From G963665185 sp049723905 (lineage in GTDB: Bacteria; Desulfobacterota; Desulfovibrionia; Desulfovibrionales; Desulfovibrionaceae), in NCBI RefSeq assembly GCF_049723905.1, contig NZ_JBJKFD010000001.1, positions 3,162,001-3,226,000 of the forward strand: a DNA stretch of 64,000 nt, given 5' to 3'. The notes under the pieces are model-generated. The model saw only the letters and a program-made list of their open reading frames with translations. It was not told the origin of the DNA and searched no databases. A program made the translations under genes and the position numbers. Shown here piece after piece: positions 32,153 through 40,574 of the stretch (positions are counted from its first letter, which is position 1; each line of letters begins with the position of its first letter).

Positions 32153-32896
32153 ATGAAACTCAAATCCGCCTTTTCCGATTTTCTCACGGCCATGACATTT
32201 ATGACCCGTCTTGTGCCCTGGCAGTACGGGACGTCCTCCCTGCCGCGCACGCTTCCCTATTTCCCCCTGGTCGGTGTGATCATCGGGGCGATCTGCGTGC
32301 TCCCCCAATATTGGGGGCTCTTTTCCAACCACCCCATGGTGCAGGGCTGGCTTTACGTCTGCCTCGGCATCTACATCACCCGCGGGTTGCATGCCGACGG
32401 GCTGGCCGACGTGGCCGACGGCTGGGGCTCCAATGCCACCGGCCCCCGCTTCTGGGAAATCGTCAAGGACAGCCGCATCGGCGCCTTTGGTGTGCTGGCC
32501 CTTGTTCTTGGCTTGGGCGGGCAGGCACTGCTGGCCGGAGCAGTCTTTTCCGACCACGCCTTTGGCACAGCCTTTTTTTCCCTGCTGCTGGGGCGTCAGG
32601 CCGGTATCTTCATGTGCCGGGCAGGGCGTTCCATAACGCGCAAACAAGGTATGGGCCGCGATTTCCTCCGTGCCGCAACCAACCCCGTCGTCGCCCTCAC
32701 CAGCATCGTCACGCTCGTCATCGGCCTTTTCTGCATGCCCTTCGGGGCGCTGGTCATTGCAACCCTGCTCACGCTGGTCGGTGTGCGTGTGCTCTACTCG
32801 TTGGGCAATCGGCAGGGTGGGGTGAATGGCGATTTCATCGGCGCGTCCATCGTCTGGGGTGAGTTGTCGGCCTTGCTTGGATATTTGATTTTTTAA
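32153..32896 (+). CDS. cobS: Adenosylcobinamide-GDP ribazoletransferase
   Basis: CobS (247 aa) joins adenosylcobinamide-GDP to alpha-ribazole in the final step of cobalamin synthesis at the inner membrane. The motif ITRGLHADGLADVADGWG carries the conserved acidic residues, followed by KDSRIGAFGVLALVL; six or seven hydrophobic helices fill the rest. Length fits. No cobalamin riboswitch was seen upstream. It is followed within 6 bp by family-B copy B4 and palindrome P4, then chrA. No other cob gene is adjacent. Confidence 0.95.
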   Translation: MKLKSAFSDFLTAMTFMTRLVPWQYGTSSLPRTLPYFPLVGVIIGAICVLPQYWGLFSNHPMVQGWLYVCLGIYITRGLHADGLADVADGWGSNATGPRFWEIVKDSRIGAFGVLALVLGLGGQALLAGAVFSDHAFGTAFFSLLLGRQAGIFMCRAGRSITRKQGMGRDFLRAATNPVVALTSIVTLVIGLFCMPFGALVIATLLTLVGVRVLYSLGNRQGGVNGDFIGASIVWGELSALLGYLIF

Positions 32897-32901
32897 TGCG
32901 T

Positions 32902-32986
32902 CGGGGCGCTGCCCCGGCACCCCGCCCTTCGGGGACCAGAGGCGCCGCCTCTGGACTCCGCCAGGGCCATGATGGCCCTGGACCCA
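32902..32986 (+). repeat. Family B GC-rich hairpin repeat, copy B4
   Basis: Full element with three hairpins: GGGGCgctGCCCC, AGAGGCgccGCCTCT and GGGCCatgatGGCCC. It starts 5 bp after the cobS stop codon. Confidence 0.85.
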
Positions 32987-32993
32987 CGCTTTG

Positions 32994-33050
32994 TTGTCGT
33001 AGAATCATACACAGGCGAACACAGTTCGCCTGTGTATGATTCTACGACAA
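32994..33050. repeat. Long perfect palindrome P4 (27-bp arms)
   Basis: Arms 32994-33020 and 33024-33050 are perfect complements around ACA. It begins 7 bp after B4. No T-run follows. Also lies 50 bp upstream of chrA. Confidence 0.9.
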
Positions 33051-33101
33051 ACGGAGGCCGGTTAAGAGAAAGATTGGCCATTTGATATATATAGGAGCTG
33101 T

Positions 33102-34244
33102 ATGCGCGTTTCGCCCGCAACCATATTTTGGAGTTTTCTCCGGCTCGGAGCCACCGCCTTTGGCGGTCCGGCCATGATTCCCTATATCCGGGAAATGGCC
33201 GTTGTCCGCAACAAATGGATGAGCAGCCCGCAGTTCGATCTGGGCATGGCGCTCTCCCAGGCCATCCCCGGAGCCACCGCCATGCAGGCTGCCGCCTTTA
33301 CCGGACTGCGGGCCGGAGGCGTCAGCGGTGCCCTGGCCGCTTACATCGGCTTCGGACTTCCCGCTTTTGCGCTCATACTTGTGCTCTCCGTCCTTTATGC
33401 CGCCTATCATGAAACAGGGTTCATCCTGGCCGCAATGAGTGGCTTACAGGTCATTGTCGTGGCTCTGGTGGGCAACGCGTCTGTCGATTTTGCCAACAAA
33501 AATCTGCACACACGCCTGGACAAAATCCTCGCCCTTGCCGCAGGTGTCATTTTCGGCTGCAAAGCCAGCCCCATCCTTGCCATTGCCGGAGTCTGCGTGG
33601 CCGGAATCTTCCTCTACCGCGACGCCCCCTACGATCTCGACAACGAACCGCGTGAAAACATAGCCTTCAAGCCCATTCTGACGCTCGGCCTCTGCATCGC
33701 CCTTTTGTTTCTGCTGGTCTGGCTCATCGCCCCCCACCTCTTCGTCCTGGGCGCTACCATGTTCAAGGTCGATCTCTTCGCCTTTGGCGGCGGTTATGTG
33801 GCATTGCCCATCATGCTGCACGAAGTCGTCGGAGCACACGCCTGGATGAGCCAGTCCGTGTTCATGGACGGCATTGCCCTCGGACAGGTTACCCCCGGCC
33901 CCATTGTCATGACCGCCGGATTCGTCGGCTACCTCACCCAAGGACTCATAGGGGCTGTCTGGGCAACCATCTGCGTGTTCGTGCCGTCGTTTTTTCTCGT
34001 CTGCGGCCTCACGCCAATAGCACAGCATTTGTTGACCAACGCCTATTTCCGGCGCGCAGTCCGTGCCTCCCTGGCGTCGCTCGTTGGGCTCATGGCCGCA
34101 GTCACCGGAAGTTTTATGCTCTCCGCTCACTGGAGTTTTGCAGCCGTGTTGATTGCGCTGGCAGCCTTCATCGCCCTGCGCCGCAAGGTCGATATTCTCT
34201 GGGTGGTGCTTTGCGGTGCAGCCGTTTCTATGTTGGTTCTGTAA
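33102..34244 (+). CDS. chrA: Chromate transporter (CHR family)
   Basis: A 380-residue membrane protein with two CHR domains. Each half starts with a family motif: FWSFLRLGATAFGGPAMIPY and LGATMFKVDLFAFGGGYVAL, the second followed by LGQVTPGPIVMTAGFVGYL. About ten helices are visible. CHR proteins export chromate; in sulfate reducers, where sulfate and chromate compete, a sulfate-related role is also possible (inference). AGGAG precedes the ATG. A TATATA-rich box lies about 15 bp upstream, possibly its -10 element. Confidence 0.92.
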   Translation: MRVSPATIFWSFLRLGATAFGGPAMIPYIREMAVVRNKWMSSPQFDLGMALSQAIPGATAMQAAAFTGLRAGGVSGALAAYIGFGLPAFALILVLSVLYAAYHETGFILAAMSGLQVIVVALVGNASVDFANKNLHTRLDKILALAAGVIFGCKASPILAIAGVCVAGIFLYRDAPYDLDNEPRENIAFKPILTLGLCIALLFLLVWLIAPHLFVLGATMFKVDLFAFGGGYVALPIMLHEVVGAHAWMSQSVFMDGIALGQVTPGPIVMTAGFVGYLTQGLIGAVWATICVFVPSFFLVCGLTPIAQHLLTNAYFRRAVRASLASLVGLMAAVTGSFMLSAHWSFAAVLIALAAFIALRRKVDILWVVLCGAAVSMLVL

Positions 34245-34258
34245 AGGGGGAGGTTTGT

Positions 34259-34344
34259 CAGGGCGCTGCCCCGACACCCCGCCCTTTGGGGACCAGAGGC
34301 GCTGCCTCTGGACTCCGCCAGGGCCATGATGGCCCTGGACCCAC
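34259..34344 (+). repeat. Family B GC-rich hairpin repeat, copy B5
   Basis: Full three-hairpin element, about 85% identical to B4 by eye. Starts about 15 bp after the chrA stop. Confidence 0.85.
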
Positions 34345-34348
34345 ATTA

Positions 34349-34411
34349 CGCGTTGTAAATTTGCGGCCCGGAACAAGCTGTGCTTGTTCCGGGCCGCAAA
34401 TTTACAACGCG
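34349..34411. repeat. Long perfect palindrome P5 (30-bp arms)
   Basis: Arms 34349-34378 and 34382-34411 are perfect complements around TGT. It begins 4 bp after B5. Unrelated in sequence to P2, P4 and P6. Confidence 0.9.
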
Positions 34412-34419
34412 GATGGCCG

Positions 34420-34447
34420 ATCCAAACCGCAAAAAAGCGGTTTGGAT
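34420..34447. promoter_or_regulatory. Perfect 11-bp hairpin between chrA and htpG
   Basis: ATCCAAACCGC and GCGGTTTGGAT pair around AAAAAA. Together with B5, P5 and copy A10 the convergent gap contains four separate inverted repeats. Confidence 0.7.
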
Positions 34448-34530
34448 GGTGAAGAAAAAAAGCTCTTTCCTAAAAATAAAAGTCCAAACAGGCTGGCCTT
34501 TTTCCCTTTTCTTCACACCGCCATATGGCA

Positions 34531-34655
34531 AGGGGTGTTCAGAAAGGGGTGGGAGCAAGGCGAGAGAAAAATTCAATCTCGACGCGTATTTCCTGATACG
34601 CGAGGGGGTGAATTTTTTGATTCAACGCCGCTAACGCCCCTTTATGGGCACCCCT
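34531..34655 (-). repeat. Family A palindromic repeat, copy A10
   Basis: Bounded by AGGGGTG / CACCCCT. Apex GCGTAT-ttcctg-ATACGC; inner stem AAAATTCA / TGAATTTT. It overlaps the htpG stop codon by two bases, in the same orientation as htpG. Confidence 0.8.
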
Positions 34656-36555
34656 ACCGTCCCTTATACCAGCTGCTGGACCTAGTTAAGTGGTCCTGTA
34701 TACGGCTCACCAGCCCATGTGGGTCGGTCAGATAGCCTTCCTGGAGCAGTGCGGCTTCGTAGAGCTGTTCCGAGGCCAGGTTGATGTAATCGTCCTGGCT
34801 GTCCTTCTGGTAGATTTCCAGCAGGTTGCGGATAAGTGGGCTGTCCGGGTTCACTTCCATGGCCTTTGGCGGGATGGATTCGTCCTTGGACATCATGCGC
34901 ATGATCTTCTGCATGCCCGAGGTCATGTGGCTGTCCGGGCTCACCAGGCAGACCGGGGAATCCTTCAGCCGTTTGGACACGCGCACTTCGGTGACGCGCT
35001 CGCCCAGGATTTCCTTGATGCGTTCAAGCAGCCCGGTGAAGGTTTTTTCCTGTTCCTCGGTCATGGCTTCGGGCTTGGTGGAATCGTCGTCGCTCTTGTT
35101 CTCGTCGGGCAGTTCGTCCAGCCAGGCAAGGTCGGCCAGTTCCACGGAGACCATGCGGTGCTCCTTGTATACGGCCAGGCTGTCCATGACGAACTCGTCG
35201 ATGGGTTCGTACAGGAAGAGCACTTCCACGCCCTTTTTGCGGAAGATTTCCAGATGCGGGTTGGTCTGGGCTGCGTCGCGGCTGGACAGGGTCACGTAGT
35301 AGATATCCTTTTGTCCTTCCTTGAAGCGTTCCACATAGGACGCCAGGGAGGTCAGCTCGGGCATGGCCGGGGTTTCAAAGCGCAGCAGCTCGGCAAAGTC
35401 TTCGCGGTGGGCAAAGTCGGAGTAGCCCAGCTTGAAGATTTTGCCGTGTTCCTTCCAGAACTCCGCGTATTTTTCCGGCTCGTTTTCAGCCTTTTTCTTG
35501 AGGTGCGAGAGCACGTGCTTGACCACGCTCTGCGAAATTTTACGCAGCAGTACGTTTTCCTGCAGGGTCTCGCGCGAAATGTTCAGGGGCAGGTCTTCCG
35601 AGTCCACCACGCCGCGCAGGAAACCGAGGTACTCTGGCAGAATATCCTTGTTCTCGTGCTGGATGAGCACCCGGCGCACGTACAGGTCCAGACCGTGCTG
35701 CCCCTGGTAGCCGCCCAACAGGTCCATGCTTTTGGAAGGCACAAAGAGCAGGGCGTTGAACTGAATGGGAGCGTCCGCCGAAGTGTGGATGACGTCGGCC
35801 GGGCCTTCGCTGTCAAAGGTCAGGAACTTGTAGAACTCGTCGTACTGTTCTTGTTTGATGGAGAATTTGGGCTCGCGCCACAGGGCTTCGACCGTGTTGA
35901 CGCGGTCCTCGCCCACAAAGATGGGATGCGAGATGAAGTTGGAGTGGCGTTCGATGATGCGCTTCAGGCGGTCCGGGTCGGCGTATTCCTTGGCGTCGTC
36001 CTTCAGGTGCACCTCAATGGTGGTGCCGCGCGGAGCGTCTTCTGCGCCGGGCGTAATGGTGAAGGTGCCTTCACCATTGGATTTCCATACCCAGGACTCG
36101 TCCGGGGCTGTTGCGGAGCGGGTGGTGACGATGACTTCGTCGGCCACCATGAACACGGAGTAAAAGCCGACGCCGAACTGGCCGATGACGGAATCCAGCT
36201 GGCTCTTGTCCTTGGCTTCCTGGGCCTGACGCACAAAGTCGGCCGTGCCGGAGTGGGCGATGGTGCCGATGTTCTCCACCAGCTCGTCGCGGGTCATGCC
36301 GATGCCGGTATCCGTAACAGTAAGGATGTTGGCGTCCTTGTCCGTGGACACATGGATATCCAGTTCCGTGTCCGGAGAGAGGACTTCCTCTCCTGCCAGC
36401 TGGCGGAAGCGGATTTTGTCCAGCGCGTCCGACGCGTTGGAGACAAGCTCGCGCAGAAAAATCTCTTTGTTGGAATAAAGCGAATGGACCAGTATTTCCA
36501 GAAGCTGACGAATCTCAGCCTTGAACTTGAAGTTTCCAGCACCCTTTGCTGCCAT
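34654..36555 (-). CDS. htpG: Molecular chaperone HtpG (Hsp90)
   Basis: HtpG (633 aa) is the bacterial Hsp90, an ATP-dependent dimeric chaperone. The GHKL ATPase domain shows ELVSNASDALDKIRF, TVTDTGIGMTRDELV and IGQFGVGFYSVFMVADEV; the middle domain has LPLNISRETLQEN with the catalytic Arg, and the C-terminal dimerisation domain follows. AGGAGGT precedes the ATG at 36555; an in-frame extension to 36750 is unsupported. A hairpin (GCTCGG...CCGAGAGC) lies about 50 nt upstream in its leader. Family-A copy A10 abuts its stop codon. Confidence 0.97.
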   Translation of the reverse strand: MAAKGAGNFKFKAEIRQLLEILVHSLYSNKEIFLRELVSNASDALDKIRFRQLAGEEVLSPDTELDIHVSTDKDANILTVTDTGIGMTRDELVENIGTIAHSGTADFVRQAQEAKDKSQLDSVIGQFGVGFYSVFMVADEVIVTTRSATAPDESWVWKSNGEGTFTITPGAEDAPRGTTIEVHLKDDAKEYADPDRLKRIIERHSNFISHPIFVGEDRVNTVEALWREPKFSIKQEQYDEFYKFLTFDSEGPADVIHTSADAPIQFNALLFVPSKSMDLLGGYQGQHGLDLYVRRVLIQHENKDILPEYLGFLRGVVDSEDLPLNISRETLQENVLLRKISQSVVKHVLSHLKKKAENEPEKYAEFWKEHGKIFKLGYSDFAHREDFAELLRFETPAMPELTSLASYVERFKEGQKDIYYVTLSSRDAAQTNPHLEIFRKKGVEVLFLYEPIDEFVMDSLAVYKEHRMVSVELADLAWLDELPDENKSDDDSTKPEAMTEEQEKTFTGLLERIKEILGERVTEVRVSKRLKDSPVCLVSPDSHMTSGMQKIMRMMSKDESIPPKAMEVNPDSPLIRNLLEIYQKDSQDDYINLASEQLYEAALLQEGYLTDPHGLVSRIQDHLTRSSSWYKGR

Positions 36556-36764
36556 GGGTGTACCTCCTGTGAAAATCTTTGGGATGAAAAGCTCTCGGGC
36601 GGCTTCCGAGCAGACGATTCCGTACAACAATTTACTGACAATAAACACTTCAGGCGGTCTGGCAAGGGGGAAAGGCGTAACCTTGGCATGTGGCCGGGGC
36701 GGGGTTGCTCCTTGAACGATTTTGCTGAATTGCGGTTTACCCCGGCTCAAAACGAACGATCATA

Positions 36765-36794
36765 TTGACAATAAAACAAATTGAGAACTATATT
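36765..36794 (+). promoter_or_regulatory. Sigma-70 promoter of the asnC-type regulator/putA operon
   Basis: TTGACA (36765-36770) and TATATT (36789-36794) are separated by 18 bp, a strong promoter 22 bp before the start codon. ACAATAAA is repeated near 36630, possibly a regulator site. Confidence 0.7.
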
Positions 36795-36816
36795 CGGTAA
36801 AAAGGTGATAAAGCGT

Positions 36817-37278
36817 ATGATCGACGAGATAGACACAAAAATTTTGAACATTCTTCACGAGAATGCCCGTATCAGTAATGCGGAGATTGCCCGCCGTGTA
36901 GCCATGGCCCCATCGGCCGTTTTGGAGCGCATCCGCAAAATGGAGCGCAAAGGCGTCATCCTGGGGTACGACGTGCGCGTCGATCCCAGAGCTGTGGGCC
37001 TTACCCTGACGGCCTTTACCAAGGTTCACACGCGCGACGCGGTTGGCAGTTTGGAGGCCGGACGTGCCATGGCTTCCATTCCCGGCGTGGTCGAGGTGCA
37101 TTACACGGCGGGAGACGCGGCGTTTTTGGTCAAATCCCGGGTGGCGGACACTGCCGCTTTGTCCGAGCTGCTGCGGCAGATAGGGCAGGTGGCCTCGGTG
37201 CACGACACCAATTCGACCATTGTTCTCAAATCCATAAAAGAATCGGCTGCCTATTCCGTGGGGTTGGCAAACGAGTAA
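36817..37278 (+). CDS. Lrp/AsnC family regulator, likely putA activator
   Basis: A 153-residue regulator with the N-terminal HTH (TKILNILHENARISNAEIAR, RRVAMAPSAVLERIRKMERK) and a C-terminal RAM domain that binds an amino acid (GVVEVHYTAGDAAFLVKSRV). AAGGTGAT precedes the ATG at 36817; the frame could extend to a TTG at 36781 but this overlaps the promoter. It is 15 bp upstream of putA and probably controls it in response to proline, as in other bacteria (inference). Confidence 0.9.
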   Translation: MIDEIDTKILNILHENARISNAEIARRVAMAPSAVLERIRKMERKGVILGYDVRVDPRAVGLTLTAFTKVHTRDAVGSLEAGRAMASIPGVVEVHYTAGDAAFLVKSRVADTAALSELLRQIGQVASVHDTNSTIVLKSIKESAAYSVGLANE

Positions 37279-37293
37279 AAGGAGGGTGTGGTG

Positions 37294-40200
37294 ATGGATC
37301 AACAGCAGTTGGATGGCAAGATCATAAGTCGCGGCAAGGAATTTTTCGAGTCCATCAAGGGTGAGGCCCCTTCTATCTTCAACAAGGGCTTCTGGACCGG
37401 CAAGGTCATGGACTGGGCCATGAAGAACGAGGATTTCAAAATCCAGCTGTTCCGCTTTGTGGACGTGCTGCCCTACCTGAACACTTCGGATTCGTTGCAA
37501 CGGCACATTGAGGAATATTTTACAGGCGAGGGAAGCGACGAAATTCCCTCGGTCCTCAAATGGGGCGCGGAAAAATCCGGCCTGTTCGGCGGCATTGCCG
37601 CCAAGGCCATGGGCAAGGTCATCCGCTCCAACATCGAAAACATGGCCAAGCAGTTCATCATTGGCCAGAACTCCAAGGAAGCGCTCAAAACCCTCAAGAA
37701 GCTCCGCAAGGACGGCTTCGCCTTTACCGTGGACTTTCTGGGTGAATTCACGGTGAGCGAGGAAGAAGCCGACGCCTATCTGGAAGGTTATCTGGAGCTG
37801 CTGGACGCCATTGCCAAGGACCAGGGCAAGTGGAGCGCACTGGGCGATCCCGGCGATCAGGACTGGGGATACGCCCCCAAGGTGAACGTGTCGGTCAAGC
37901 CGTCCGCGTTCTATTCCCAGGCCAAGCCCGTGGATCAGGAAGGCTCCATCGAGTCCATTCTCAACCGCTTCCGCATCATCTACCGCAAGATCATTGCCAT
38001 GGGCGGCTTCATGTGCATCGACATGGAAGCCCTCAAGTACAAGGAAATGACCATCGAGCTGTTCAAGCGGCTCCGCTCCGAGCCGGAATTCCGCGACTAC
38101 CCGCATTTGTCCATCGTATTGCAGGCCTACCTGCGCGATACGGACAATGATCTGGACGACCTTATCGCCTGGTCCAGGGCCGAGAATCTTCCCATCGGCA
38201 TCCGGCTGGTCAAGGGCGCGTACTGGGACCAGGAAACCGTCATGGCCAAGCAGAACGGCTGGCCTGTTCCGGTCTGGACCCACAAGGCCGAGTCGGACAT
38301 GGCCCACGAGCGCAACGCCCGCAAGATTCTGGAAAACTCCGATCTGATCTATTTTCAATGCGCTTCGCACAACATCCGCTCCATCTCGTATGTCATGGAA
38401 GCGGCCAAGGAACTGAACGTCCCGGATGATCGCTACGAGTTCCAGGTGCTTTACGGCATGGCCGAACCCGTGCGCAAAGGGCTGAAAAACGTGGCCGGAC
38501 GCGTGCGCCTGTACTGCCCCTACGGCGAACTGTTGCCGGGCATGGGCTATCTGGTGCGCCGCCTGCTGGAAAACACGGCCAACGAATCCTTCCTGCGCCA
38601 GAGCTTTGCCGACGATCTGGATGTGGAACTGCTGATGGAGAACCCGGAAAAGACGCTGCTGCGCGAACTGGAAGCCAAGCCCAAGGTGGAGGAGGCCGAA
38701 CCGCAAAGCGGCCTGCCTCCGTTCCGCAACGAAGCCATGCTGGACTTCACCATCCCGGCCTACCGGGAAGCCTTTCCCAAGGCCATTGCCGAGCTGCGCA
38801 AGACCTGCGGCACCAACTATCCGCTGTTCATCAACGGTCGCGACGTAACCACGAATGATACCATTCCCACCACCAACCCGGCCAAGCCCGACGAGGTTAT
38901 CGGCAATATCTGCCAGGCCGGAACAGGTGAGATAGAAGACGCCATTTCCGCTGCGGAAAAGGCCTTCACCTCCTGGCGCGACCTGTCCGCTGAGGAACGG
39001 GCCGACTACATGCTCAAGGCCGCGGCGGTGGCCCGCAAGCGCGCCTTCGAGCTGTCCGTCGTTCAGGTCCTGGAAGTGGGCAAGCAGTGGGACCAGGCCT
39101 ATCACGACGTGACCGAAGGCATCGACTTTATGGAATACTATGCGCGCGAGGCCGTCAGGCTCTCCAAGCCCCGGCGCATGGGCAACGCCCCTGGCGAACA
39201 CAACCATCTGTTCTACCAGCCCAAGGGCATTGCCGCGGTCATCTCCCCCTGGAACTTCCCCTTTGCCATTGCCGTGGGCATGTGCTCGGCAGCCATGGTC
39301 ACGGGCAACACCGTCATCTTCAAGCCCGCAAGTCTGGCTTCGGTTGTCGGTTACGGACTGGTTGAAATCTTCCGCGAAGCCGGACTGCCCGAAGGCGTAT
39401 TCAACTACTGCCCCGGCCGCAGCTCCGTAATGGGCGATTATCTGGTGGAACATCCGAAAATCAGCCTCATTGCCTTTACCGGTTCCATGGAAGTGGGGCT
39501 GCACATTCAGGAGACCGCTGCCAAGGTTCGTCCCGGACAGATTCAGTGCAAGAAGGTCATTGCGGAAATGGGCGGCAAGAACGCCATAATTGTGGACGAC
39601 GATGCCGATCTGGACGAGGCCGTCATCCATATTCTCTACTCGGCCTTTGGTTTCCAGGGTCAGAAGTGCTCGGCCTGCTCGCGCGTCATCGTGGTGGAGC
39701 CCATTTACGAGAAGTTCGTCAACCGCCTTGTGGAAGCGTCCAAGTCCATCAAGATAGGGCCTTCCGAAGACCCGTCCAACTACATGGGTCCGGTGGTGCA
39801 CGAATCTCAGGCCCATGCCATCAAGGAATATATCGAGATCGCCCGTCAGGAAGGCAACATCCTGGTGGAACGCGAAGTTCCCTCGGGTGGCGCGTACGTG
39901 CCCCTCACCATTGTGGAGAACATCAAGCCCGAGCACCGTATTGCCCAGGAGGAAATCTTCGGCCCGGTGCTGGCGGTTATGAAGGCCAAGACCTTTGACG
40001 AGGCAATCGACATAGCCAACTCCACGCGTTTTGCCCTTACCGGCGGCGTGTTCTCGCGCAGTCCCAAGCATCTGGAACAGGCCCGCCGCGACTTCCGCGT
40101 GGGCAATCTGTACCTGAACCGTAACAACACCGGTGCCCTGGTCTGGCGCCAGCCCTTTGGCGGATTCAATATGTCCGGCGTGGGCTCCAAGACCGGCGGG

Positions 40201-40299
40201 CCCGACTACCTGCTGCAATTCCTCGATCCGCGCTGCGTAACGGAAAACACCATGCGCCGCGGCTTTACGCCCATCGAAGACGACGACGAATGGGTGTAG
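37294..40299 (+). CDS. putA: Bifunctional proline dehydrogenase/P5C dehydrogenase (PutA-type)
   Basis: A 1001-residue fusion oxidising proline to glutamate. The N-terminal FAD-dependent proline dehydrogenase barrel (about 1-430) shows YAPKVNVSVKPSAFYSQAKP and IGIRLVKGAYWDQET; the C-terminal aldehyde dehydrogenase (about 490-990) has VISPWNFPFAIAVGMCSAAM, IAEMGGKNAIIVDDDADLDE and the catalytic Cys792 in GFQGQKCSACSR. There is no N-terminal DNA-binding domain. The ATG at 37294 lies 8 nt after AAGGAGG; two GTG codons precede it. Proline can then feed electrons to sulfate reduction (inference). Confidence 0.96.
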   Translation: MDQQQLDGKIISRGKEFFESIKGEAPSIFNKGFWTGKVMDWAMKNEDFKIQLFRFVDVLPYLNTSDSLQRHIEEYFTGEGSDEIPSVLKWGAEKSGLFGGIAAKAMGKVIRSNIENMAKQFIIGQNSKEALKTLKKLRKDGFAFTVDFLGEFTVSEEEADAYLEGYLELLDAIAKDQGKWSALGDPGDQDWGYAPKVNVSVKPSAFYSQAKPVDQEGSIESILNRFRIIYRKIIAMGGFMCIDMEALKYKEMTIELFKRLRSEPEFRDYPHLSIVLQAYLRDTDNDLDDLIAWSRAENLPIGIRLVKGAYWDQETVMAKQNGWPVPVWTHKAESDMAHERNARKILENSDLIYFQCASHNIRSISYVMEAAKELNVPDDRYEFQVLYGMAEPVRKGLKNVAGRVRLYCPYGELLPGMGYLVRRLLENTANESFLRQSFADDLDVELLMENPEKTLLRELEAKPKVEEAEPQSGLPPFRNEAMLDFTIPAYREAFPKAIAELRKTCGTNYPLFINGRDVTTNDTIPTTNPAKPDEVIGNICQAGTGEIEDAISAAEKAFTSWRDLSAEERADYMLKAAAVARKRAFELSVVQVLEVGKQWDQAYHDVTEGIDFMEYYAREAVRLSKPRRMGNAPGEHNHLFYQPKGIAAVISPWNFPFAIAVGMCSAAMVTGNTVIFKPASLASVVGYGLVEIFREAGLPEGVFNYCPGRSSVMGDYLVEHPKISLIAFTGSMEVGLHIQETAAKVRPGQIQCKKVIAEMGGKNAIIVDDDADLDEAVIHILYSAFGFQGQKCSACSRVIVVEPIYEKFVNRLVEASKSIKIGPSEDPSNYMGPVVHESQAHAIKEYIEIARQEGNILVEREVPSGGAYVPLTIVENIKPEHRIAQEEIFGPVLAVMKAKTFDEAIDIANSTRFALTGGVFSRSPKHLEQARRDFRVGNLYLNRNNTGALVWRQPFGGFNMSGVGSKTGGPDYLLQFLDPRCVTENTMRRGFTPIEDDDEWV

Positions 40300-40318
40300 A
40301 TTAGGAAGAGTGAGGGAT

Positions 40319-40371
40319 GGGGGGCGCTGCCCCCCAAGCCCCCTGCCAGGGGCATGATGCCCCTGGACCTG
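40319..40371 (+). repeat. Family B GC-rich hairpin repeat, copy B6
   Basis: GGGGCgctGCCCC and a CCAGGGGCatgatGCCCCTGG hairpin; starts 19 bp after the putA stop codon, in the same orientation. Confidence 0.75.
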
Positions 40372-40374
40372 CAC

Positions 40375-40432
40375 TACCGGAACACAAAATCCCCCCTCAG
40401 CCATGGCTGAGGGGGGATTTTGTGTTCCGGTA
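40375..40432. repeat. Long perfect palindrome P6 (29-bp arms, no loop)
   Basis: A 58-bp perfect palindrome centred between 40403 and 40404 at CAGCCATGGCTG. It begins 3 bp after B6. Confidence 0.9.
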
Positions 40433-40451
40433 AAGGGCTTATAAAACAGGT

Positions 40452-40574
40452 AGGCTGTTGGAAAAGGTTGGAGAGCAAGGTGTTGGGAAAATTCAAGGCC
40501 GACGCGTATTTTTCGATACGCGAGGATTTGAATTTTTTGAGGCAAGGCAGCTATCAGGCCTTTTCCGGCAGCCT
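40452..40574 (-). repeat. Family A palindromic repeat, copy A11
   Basis: Bounded by AGGCTG / CAGCCT. Apex GCGTAT...ATACGC, inner stem AAATTCAA / TTGAATTT. Its terminal TAGGCTG contains the TAG stop codon of the EamA gene, in the same orientation. Confidence 0.85.

Larger units (their letters stand above)
34245..34653. other. Convergent non-coding region made almost entirely of inverted repeats
   Basis: The chrA-htpG gap holds B5, P5, an 11-bp hairpin and family-A copy A10 in order. There is no gene. Both transcripts would end in long double-stranded structures. Confidence 0.75.

Noticed and set aside
32153..32153. Cobalamin riboswitch upstream of cobS
   Set aside because: The 107-bp gap before cobS and the region near 31.0-31.2 kb show no recognisable B12-box-like element.
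34690..36768. Long plus-strand open frame opposite htpG
   Set aside because: Antisense shadow of htpG; low-complexity translation with no recognisable domain.
36760..40545. Very long minus-strand open frame opposite putA
   Set aside because: It is the antisense shadow of a GC-rich gene; its translation lacks family motifs, and the plus strand encodes a clear PutA.
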